Shown here in pieces: positions 1 through 3,285 of a stretch of 8,443 nt of DNA. The translations under genes were made by a program, and so were the position numbers. Origin of the DNA: UBA9642 sp964545585 (lineage in GTDB: Archaea; Nanobdellota; Nanobdellia; Woesearchaeales; UBA9642); NCBI GenBank assembly GCA_964545585.1, contig CAZJFT010000042.1, positions 1-8,443 of the forward strand. The letters are read 5' to 3'. Positions within the stretch are counted from its first letter, which is position 1. Each line of letters starts with the position of its first letter. Below the pieces are notes generated by a model. The model was not told the origin of the DNA. It did not search any database and was given only the letters and a program-made list of their open reading frames with translations.

Positions 1-18
1 GCTATTTTTTATTCATTA

Positions 19-136
19 CGGGTCGGACGAGATTCGAACTCGCGGCCAATGCATTACTTTCAACGTTTTTTGAAAGTTCCAAAAACGTTTGTTTTTGTTA
101 AAAGTGCATTGCTCTACCAGGCTGAGCTACCGACCC
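19..136 (-). tRNA. tRNA-Lys (anticodon TTT), intron-containing
   Basis: Read on the minus strand, this gene folds as a full cloverleaf after removal of a 44-nt intron: acceptor GGGTCGG/CCGACCC (136-130 with 26-20), D-stem GCTC/GAGC, anticodon stem ATGCA/TGCAT, variable loop TGGCC, T-stem GCGAG/CTCGT with loop TTCGAAT, and discriminator G at 19. The seven-base anticodon loop CTTTTAA gives anticodon TTT (102-100). The body closely resembles archaeal tRNA-Lys. No CCA is encoded, so a CCA-adding enzyme must complete the end. It lies 44 bp downstream of tRNA-Asp on the same strand, and I see no separate promoter between them, so the two are probably cotranscribed. Confidence is high for identity and for the splice sites. 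Confidence 0.96.
55..98 (-). other. tRNA-Lys intron at position 37/38 (44 nt)
   Basis: This intron is bounded by a perfect bulge-helix-bulge. The outer helix is the anticodon stem ATGCA/TGCAT, the central 4-bp helix is CTTT (104-101) with AAAG (60-57), and both three-base bulges are TAA (100-98 and 56-54). Cleavage after the second base of each bulge joins A37 to A38. Two of the three anticodon bases pair with the intron, as is common in archaeal pre-tRNA. Inside, AACGTTTTT can pair with AAAAACGTT. The segments ACAAAAACA (98-90) and GTTTTTGGAAC (86-76) recur in the tRNA-Asp intron. Confidence 0.93.
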
Positions 137-145
137 ACTAGAATC

Positions 146-176
146 AAAAAAGCAATCCTGTGCAATGCTGCACAGG
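146..176 (-). terminator. hairpin plus T-run in the tRNA-Asp/tRNA-Lys spacer
   Basis: A perfect 8-bp inverted repeat CCTGTGCA/TGCACAGG (157-164 and 169-176) with a four-base loop lies in the 44-bp spacer. On the transcribed minus strand, six T follow at 151-146. It looks like an intrinsic terminator or a processing hairpin. Because tRNA-Lys starts only about 10 bp further on and lacks a visible promoter, it is more likely a processing element or partial attenuator than a full stop; this is inference. Confidence 0.45.
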
Positions 177-180
177 TATA

Positions 181-297
181 CGCCCTGGCCGGGATTTGAA
201 CCCGGGTCGAAGCCTGACTGTGATAACAGGCAGGTTCCAAAAACCTGTTTTTGTTACCTCGACAGGGCTTCATGATAGGCCGCTACACTACCAAGGC
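181..297 (-). tRNA. tRNA-Asp (anticodon GTC), intron-containing
   Basis: The minus strand folds as tRNA-Asp after a 44-nt intron is removed: acceptor GCCTTGG/CCAGGGC (297-291 with 188-182), D-arm containing GGCC, anticodon stem AAGCC/GGCTT, loop CTGTCGA with anticodon GTC at 263-261, T-stem CCGGG/CCCGG with loop TTCAAAT, and discriminator G at 181. The D-stem is imperfect, with one non-Watson-Crick end pair, as in many tRNA-Asp. CCA is not encoded. It is the first gene of a probable two-tRNA transcript with tRNA-Lys. Mature length is 73 nt including the discriminator. Confidence 0.96.
216..259 (-). other. tRNA-Asp intron at position 37/38 (44 nt)
   Basis: A complete bulge-helix-bulge defines the splice sites. 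Outer helix AAGCC/GGCTT; central helix CTGT (265-262) with ACAG (221-218); bulges CGA (261-259) and TCA (217-215); inner helix GGTAAC/GTTATC with one G-T pair. Cleavage after the second bulge base joins G37 to A38. The interior folds as CAGGTT/AACCTG around loop TTTGG. It has exactly the same length as the tRNA-Lys intron and shares ACAAAAACA (254-246) and GTTTTTGGAAC (244-234) with it. Confidence 0.93.
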
Positions 298-331
298 AGT
301 TACTGAACACATTCATGTTATGGATGCATTC

Positions 332-344
332 TTATATCTATATC
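332..344 (-). promoter_or_regulatory. possible TATA box for the tRNA-Asp/tRNA-Lys transcript
   Basis: Minus-strand ATATAGATATAAG is centred about 40 bp upstream of the tRNA-Asp 5' end, which would leave a leader of about 15 nt to be trimmed by RNase P. The match to a TATA box is only fair and no clear BRE is visible. Confidence 0.35.
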
Positions 345-506
345 GAATTGGTATTACATTCAGATATAGTATCGCATTTTTAATATTCCTCGTGAGCCAA
401 GCTCAGTCTCAATATTTCATGCGTAGATTATTAGGCAACTTTAAGTCACTAAGCAATTAGTTATGGGAAAAAAGGTTTATTTATAAAACTTGTGGTTACA
501 TAAGAT

Positions 507-526
507 CAGAAAAAAGGATTTTTCTG
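507..526. terminator. inverted repeat downstream of the dCTP-deaminase-like gene
   Basis: CAGAAAAA and TTTTTCTG form a perfect 8-bp stem with loop AGGA, 33 bp past the stop of the 559-993 gene. The minus strand reads T6 within its second arm (515-510) and the plus strand has T7 at about 538-544, so T-rich termination in either direction is plausible. The function is inferred from position only. Confidence 0.35.
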
Positions 527-558
527 TATGTGTTCGGTTTTTTTAAGAATAAAGAGAT

Positions 559-993
559 TTATCCTTTCTGAGTATCGTTCCTCTCAGCATGCCTATGACC
601 AAAAGGCATTGATACATTACCGTCTGTTTTAATGAAAAGAAGCGTTACAGGCCTTCCACGCTGACCGGGCAATGCCTTCACTGTCTTTTTTGAAACATTA
701 TTTATGGCTATCTTGAGATGTCCCTTGAATCCTGCATCAATAATTCCGGGAGACAACACCAAACCTTCATATATGTATGTAGATCTAAGCAGAGGAATAG
801 CGATAATATTATTTGGAAGCTCAATTTTCTCCTTAGACCAGAATATTGTGAGACTATTTGGGTGCATACTCTTGAAATCGTTCAGCGTCAAGTCATATCC
901 TGAAGGAGTTATTGCATCCTTATTAAAAGGAGAGATTATCAACTTTTTTTTCTTCACATAATCGATTATTTTCTTGTCTGTTAAAACAACCAT
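559..993 (-). CDS. dCTP deaminase/dUTPase-fold protein, atypical catalytic site
   Basis: This 144-residue protein aligns by eye with the dCTP deaminase family over its whole length: the N-terminal LTDKKIIDYVKKKKLIISPF, then ITPSGYDLTL (residues 28-37), LRST at 69-72, and SPGIIDAGFKGHL at 81-93 with the conserved Asp86. Family members hydrolyse or deaminate deoxynucleotides and limit dUTP. From memory of the E. coli enzyme, the catalytic Glu of the deaminase lies ten residues after this Asp; here that position is Ala96, and the second active-site Arg is Tyr75. Deamination is therefore doubtful. A dUTPase-like or other nucleotide-binding role is possible, although the C-terminal glycine-rich motif of dUTPases is not evident. 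The C-terminus is short and polar. The start is supported by a TATA box 26 bp upstream, consistent with a leaderless mRNA. It is transcribed divergently from tRNA-Tyr. Confidence 0.82.
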   Translation of the reverse strand: MVVLTDKKIIDYVKKKKLIISPFNKDAITPSGYDLTLNDFKSMHPNSLTIFWSKEKIELPNNIIAIPLLRSTYIYEGLVLSPGIIDAGFKGHLKIAINNVSKKTVKALPGQRGRPVTLLFIKTDGNVSMPFGHRHAERNDTQKG

Positions 994-1014
994 AGAAATT
1001 ATTATCTAAAAAAT

Positions 1015-1024
1015 CTTTATATAG
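1015..1024 (-). promoter_or_regulatory. TATA box of the dCTP-deaminase-like gene
   Basis: Minus-strand CTATATAAAG is centred 26 bp upstream of the ATG at 993. This spacing places transcription initiation at or next to the start codon, so the mRNA is probably leaderless. No Shine-Dalgarno sequence is present, in agreement. Confidence 0.7.
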
Positions 1025-1057
1025 TTTATGTTTTGATATTCAAAATCAATCATAACA

Positions 1058-1077
1058 CTTATAAAAATATTTATAAA
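1058..1077 (+). promoter_or_regulatory. TATA elements upstream of tRNA-Tyr
   Basis: Two TATA-like elements, TTATAAAAA near 1059-1067 and TTTATAAA at 1070-1077, precede the tRNA. The second is centred about 29 bp before the tRNA 5' end, the usual geometry for a tRNA transcript with a very short leader. Confidence 0.65.
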
Positions 1078-1139
1078 TCATCCAAGTTTCTTTCCTTTAC
1101 ATCCCCTCATAGCTCAATGGTTAGAGCGTTCGGCTGTAG

Positions 1140-1188
1140 AAAACATTCGACTATGCCGATGGCAATGGATGAAAAATGTTCAGCCGTC
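1140..1188 (+). other. tRNA-Tyr intron 1 at position 37/38 (49 nt)
   Basis: Placing the exon boundary after G37 (1139) and before A38 (1189) restores the loop CTGTAGA. The outer helix TTCGG/CCGAA and the bulges AGA (1138-1140) and TCA (1187-1189) fit, but the central helix CTGT/GCCG has one T-C mismatch. A competing perfect 6-bp pairing, CGGCTG (1131-1136) with CAGCCG (1181-1186), overlaps the anticodon stem, so this is a relaxed BHB. The interior contains AACATT/AATGTT and a small hairpin TGCC-GAT-GGCA (1154-1164). It shares no motif with the Lys and Asp introns. The exact cut sites are less certain than for the other introns. Confidence 0.8.
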
Positions 1189-1210
1189 ACCGAAAGGTTC
1201 CCGGTTCGAG

Positions 1211-1244
1211 AATTTTATAGGTATTTTCCGATAAAATGCGAAAA
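1211..1244 (+). other. tRNA-Tyr intron 2 in the T-loop, position 59/60 (34 nt)
   Basis: The T-loop TTCGAG..T is interrupted. The BHB is almost ideal: outer helix is the T-stem CCCGG/CTGGG, central helix TTCG (1205-1208) with CGAA (1239-1242), bulges AGA (1209-1211) and AAT (1243-1245), inner helix ATTTTAT (1212-1218) with ATAAAAT (1231-1237), with one unpaired G at 1238. Cutting after the second bulge bases leaves the seven-base loop TTCGAGT. Introns at non-canonical positions are known in some archaea, chiefly Thermoproteales, and need a broad-specificity splicing endonuclease. Confidence 0.88.
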
Positions 1245-1328
1245 TCTGGGTGAGGGGATTAAGTTATTTTCTAGTCATAAATCTAATAACAGATACATTC
1301 ATATTAAGAGAAATCAAATATAAAAAAA

Positions 1329-2771
1329 TTAATTCTTCTCAGTCAACGCATGATGGCTTTTATGCAATAATGTGACCTTGTTGCTTAAATAAGTCCTGTC
1401 ACCTGATGCAGTGTGGAATTTTATCTTTGATGCAGGCAAAGAGACATTACCGACTATGTTCAAGCCAGACTTAAGCCTATACACTATCAATCTCTCTTCA
1501 TATGGGTCCAATACTTCAAGATTCCAAGTCAAAAGATTGTGTGTCTTGTCACCTGACAAAAGCTTTGTCGGCTTAAGGCTGCCGAGCGATGTCTCATCCT
1601 CAAGACTCATAAGTTTCGGATATTTGTCTATTATTTTTATGTTACGTATAGTCCTCCCAGACCTGTTCTTTATGTGCAGCTTCACCTTAACATCTGTGAC
1701 GCCATGCTCTGATGAAGAGACAATCTTTGCCCTCTTGAACAGCACCACTGGACTCCTGAATACATAATAACTCACTATTAATATTATCACTAATATTATG
1801 AACAGGACTAAAGAAGTATAGTTTGTAGTCACATTGATTGTCGCTGTCTCTCTGGGCTTCAAGGGAACAGACCATGTCAGATATGAATGTCCATCCTCTT
1901 TAAGATGGACATATTTGGCAGATGTTGTAGTGAATATCTTCTCGAAGAAATTCTTCTCTACTTTGATTAACTTCACAGCATCATTGTTCCCATCATTATA
2001 CAATGTTATCTTCTCTTTTGTGGAGAATAACCCTTTTGTTTTTGTCTGCTCCACACTTATGTCACTGTATTCTTTTATCAATAATTGTTTATTTGACTGG
2101 CTGATTGTCTCATTATTATATATTAATTTGACTTCTACATTGTATGTACCAGGTTTCTGCAATGGATCTATATCTACAAATAATATCTGGTTAGTTTTCT
2201 CCTCTAATGGGCCTAGTGTAGTGATATACATCTTGCTGAACAGTTCTGATTCCACCTCTATGCTCAAATCTTTCAGGTCAAGTGGATTCCTGTTGCGCAT
2301 GTATACTTCTAGGATTATAGGATTCCTAGGATCAGTTTCTTCATCCATACGCACTTCCATAGCCACATTAGGCACATATTCCATCGGCGTATAATTTGAA
2401 GGTTTTATGTATACATAGAAATTCTCTATCACTGAGAACTCGTCGACTAATGATTTTATGGTCACTGGCACCAATTGCGGACCGTATAATTTAGAGTCCA
2501 TAGGCGTTATCTCCAATGTAAGTTCATTCTTAGATGCGGGCATCGACTGTATCAATGAAGGGCTTATGTCCCAGAACGCACTTATGGTATATAATTGGAA
2601 TCTATCTTCATAATTATTGTTATTGTATATGGTCAGGTCATAATATGCTGACTCATTATTATATATGCTGTCAACAATCTCCTCATACTCGTAAGTGAAA
2701 GGTTCCGCATACACTGCTGAAACCATAACCAATACAAACAAGAATGATACAAATAAGAGTGCTTTTTTCAT
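1329..2771 (-). CDS. secreted single-pass membrane protein with beta-rich ectodomain
   Basis: The product (480 residues from this start) begins with a classical signal peptide, MKKALLFVSFLF then a hydrophobic core, with a likely cleavage after VYA. A beta-rich ectodomain of about 300 residues follows, resembling the Ig/NEW3-like repeats of archaeal surface proteins, with NxS/T sequons NES, NYT, NET, NVT and NYT. One membrane helix lies at about residues 320-339 (LVLFIILVIILIVSYYVF), followed by basic residues (FRSPVVLFKRAK), which predicts a cytoplasmic C-terminus. The C-terminal 130 residues look like a DUF11-type beta domain (SGRTIRNIKIIDKYP, LDPYEERLIVYRL). I chose the ATG at 2771 because GGTGAGG precedes it and the signal peptide then starts MKK; an in-frame ATG at 2783 is the alternative. 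The specific function is unknown; it may take part in the cell envelope or in protein assembly. It is transcribed alone from a TATA box at 2810-2817. Confidence 0.85.
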   Translation of the reverse strand: MKKALLFVSFLFVLVMVSAVYAEPFTYEYEEIVDSIYNNESAYYDLTIYNNNNYEDRFQLYTISAFWDISPSLIQSMPASKNELTLEITPMDSKLYGPQLVPVTIKSLVDEFSVIENFYVYIKPSNYTPMEYVPNVAMEVRMDEETDPRNPIILEVYMRNRNPLDLKDLSIEVESELFSKMYITTLGPLEEKTNQILFVDIDPLQKPGTYNVEVKLIYNNETISQSNKQLLIKEYSDISVEQTKTKGLFSTKEKITLYNDGNNDAVKLIKVEKNFFEKIFTTTSAKYVHLKEDGHSYLTWSVPLKPRETATINVTTNYTSLVLFIILVIILIVSYYVFRSPVVLFKRAKIVSSSEHGVTDVKVKLHIKNRSGRTIRNIKIIDKYPKLMSLEDETSLGSLKPTKLLSGDKTHNLLTWNLEVLDPYEERLIVYRLKSGLNIVGNVSLPASKIKFHTASGDRTYLSNKVTLLHKSHHALTEKN

Positions 2772-2774
2772 CGT

Positions 2775-2781
2775 CCTCACC
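2775..2781 (-). promoter_or_regulatory. Shine-Dalgarno deciding the start of the membrane protein
   Basis: GGTGAGG lies three bases upstream of the ATG at 2771, with its GGTG core six bases away. It overlaps the alternative upstream ATG at 2783, which has no such site. This favours the downstream start. Confidence 0.5.
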
Positions 2782-2808
2782 ATTTACCCTACAAACCAGC
2801 GTAATACA

Positions 2809-2818
2809 TTTATATACT
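2809..2818 (-). promoter_or_regulatory. TATA box of the membrane-protein gene
   Basis: Minus-strand GTATATAAAT is present, with core TATATAAA at 2817-2810. Expected initiation is near 2787, giving a leader of about 16 nt to the ATG at 2771, long enough to include the GGTGAGG site. Confidence 0.65.
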
Positions 2819-2873
2819 TTGTGGTTCAGCTTTTTACTCTGACGAGCAAAAACCTGGGAAAAATCGAAGAAAA

Positions 2874-2888
2874 CATGGGGCTATCCGG
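2874..2888. repeat. 15-bp copy of the tRNA-Pro 3' end
   Basis: The sequence catggggctatccgg at 2874-2888 is identical to 2952-2966, which covers the acceptor 3' strand, most of the 3' T-stem half, the discriminator and two flanking bases of tRNA-Pro. Similarity continues into GATT with a one-base offset. The copies are in the same orientation, 78 bp apart. A 3'-end tRNA duplication is the usual footprint of site-specific integration into tRNA genes, but the short interval holds no element, so it may be a deletion scar or a local tandem duplication. Confidence 0.7.
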
Positions 2889-2897
2889 GATTACCAC

Positions 2898-2916
2898 TAA
2901 ACTTTAAGAAAGTTTA
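2898..2916. repeat. perfect 8-bp inverted repeat downstream of tRNA-Pro
   Basis: TAAACTTT and AAAGTTTA flank the three bases AAG. It lies between the tRNA-Pro 3' end and the duplicated tRNA fragment and could form a hairpin in the tRNA-Pro trailer transcript. No long T-run follows immediately, so a terminator role is uncertain. Confidence 0.4.
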
Positions 2917-2953
2917 ATCAAACTATTAGTAGAGAGCATAAAGCCCTCTTCCA

Positions 2954-3027
2954 TGGGGCTATCCGGATTTGAACCGGAATCGCAAGGTCCCAAACCTCGA
3001 AGGCTAGCCAAGTTACCCCATAACCCC
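2954..3027 (-). tRNA. tRNA-Pro (anticodon TGG), no intron
   Basis: The minus strand folds without an insertion: acceptor GGGGTTA (3027-3021) with TAGCCCC, D-arm GGGT..GCCT with a loop containing GG, anticodon stem CGAGG/CCTTG, loop TTTGGGA giving anticodon TGG, a four-base variable loop, T-stem TCCGG/CCGGA with loop TTCAAAT, and discriminator A at 2954. CCA is not encoded; the following bases are TGG. It is the only uninterrupted tRNA of the four here. Its 3' end is duplicated at 2874-2888. Confidence 0.95.
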
Positions 3028-3052
3028 ATTTTGCTTGAAGAACCGCATTCCA

Positions 3053-3062
3053 TATTTAAATA
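3053..3062 (-). promoter_or_regulatory. TATA box of tRNA-Pro
   Basis: The palindrome TATTTAAATA is centred about 30 bp upstream of the tRNA-Pro 5' end at 3027. It lies back to back with the plus-strand TATA box of the acidic-protein gene. Confidence 0.6.
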
Positions 3063-3073
3063 TTACGGAAAGA

Positions 3074-3081
3074 TTTATAAA
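3074..3081 (+). promoter_or_regulatory. TATA box of the small acidic-protein gene
   Basis: TTTATAAA has an expected initiation point near 3104 and a leader of about 17 nt to the ATG at 3121. It forms a divergent promoter pair with tRNA-Pro. Confidence 0.6.
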
Positions 3082-3120
3082 GAATATTACCTATACCATG
3101 CCGTTATTGGGGTTGTTAAA

Positions 3121-3285
3121 ATGGCTAAGAAACAGGAAAAATATGATGTTGATGACATAATAGTCATTGAGGACAAGAAGAAGAAAGATGATGAGTTTGA
3201 CTTAGGTAAGGATGATGTAGATGCAGGATTCGATGATGATGAATTAGACTTTGACGATATGGACTTTGATGATGGCGGAGATTAA
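3121..3285 (+). CDS. small acidic protein of unknown function (54 aa)
   Basis: The start at 3121 follows a TATA box by about 43 bp. The open frame extends further upstream, but into tRNA-Pro antisense, so I rejected the longer version. The protein has a short lysine-rich N-terminus (MAKKQEKYDV), a hydrophobic patch DDIIVIED (residues 11-18), a KKKK stretch at 19-22, and then a strongly acidic, probably disordered tail of Asp, Phe and Gly (DDMDFDDGGD). There is no recognisable domain. It is convergent with the topoisomerase gene, and the two stop codons overlap by four bases (3282-3285, TTAA). An acidic tail of this kind could mimic nucleic acid or bind a basic partner, such as the basic topoisomerase tail, but that is speculation. 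Confidence 0.75.
   Translation: MAKKQEKYDVDDIIVIEDKKKKDDEFDLGKDDVDAGFDDDELDFDDMDFDDGGD

Larger units (their letters stand above)
298..558. other. intergenic region with no convincing gene
   Basis: This 261-bp stretch separates the tRNA-Asp 5' end from the stop of the dCTP-deaminase-like gene. A possible TATA element for tRNA-Asp is at 332-344 (minus-strand ATATAGATATAAG). A stronger TATA-like TTTATAAA at 480-487, preceded by a purine-rich stretch (466-475), faces the plus strand but has no gene after it. A perfect 8-bp inverted repeat CAGAAAAA/TTTTTCTG lies at 507-526. The open frame that covers part of the region starts inside the antisense of tRNA-Asp and shows no family features, so I do not call it. 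Confidence 0.5.
1103..1258 (+). tRNA. tRNA-Tyr (anticodon GTA) with two introns
   Basis: The exons assemble into a 73-nt tRNA: acceptor CCCCTCA (1103-1109) with TGAGGGG (1251-1257), D-stem GCTC/GAGC, anticodon stem TTCGG (1129-1133) with CCGAA (1190-1194), variable loop AGGTT, T-stem CCCGG (1200-1204) with CTGGG (1246-1250), and discriminator A at 1258. The anticodon GTA is at 1136-1138. The C1-G72 pair with A73 is the archaeal/eukaryotic tRNA-Tyr signature. Two insertions must be removed, one of 49 nt after position 37 and one of 34 nt in the T-loop. No CCA is encoded. The gene is monocistronic, divergent from the gene at 559-993. A standard scan that ignores the second intron could miss or misannotate it. 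Confidence 0.93.

Noticed and set aside
251..460. Plus-strand frame of 69 codons
   Set aside because: It starts inside the antisense of tRNA-Asp, has no ribosome binding site or recognisable domain, and its composition reads like translated AT-rich noncoding DNA.
1140..1188. C/D box guide RNA inside the tRNA-Tyr intron
   Set aside because: GGATGA at 1167-1172 resembles part of a C box, but there is no CTGA D box in the expected place and no C'/D' pair.
1033..1323. Plus-strand frame of 96 codons
   Set aside because: It runs straight through tRNA-Tyr and its two introns; the cloverleaf explains the sequence.
1834..2394. Plus-strand frame opposite the membrane-protein gene
   Set aside because: No promoter or ribosome binding site; the minus strand has a signal peptide, membrane helix and domain pattern that account for the region.
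2953..3120. Longer upstream version of the small acidic protein
   Set aside because: The extension is antisense to tRNA-Pro and lies upstream of the TATA box at 3074-3081, so it would not be in the mRNA.
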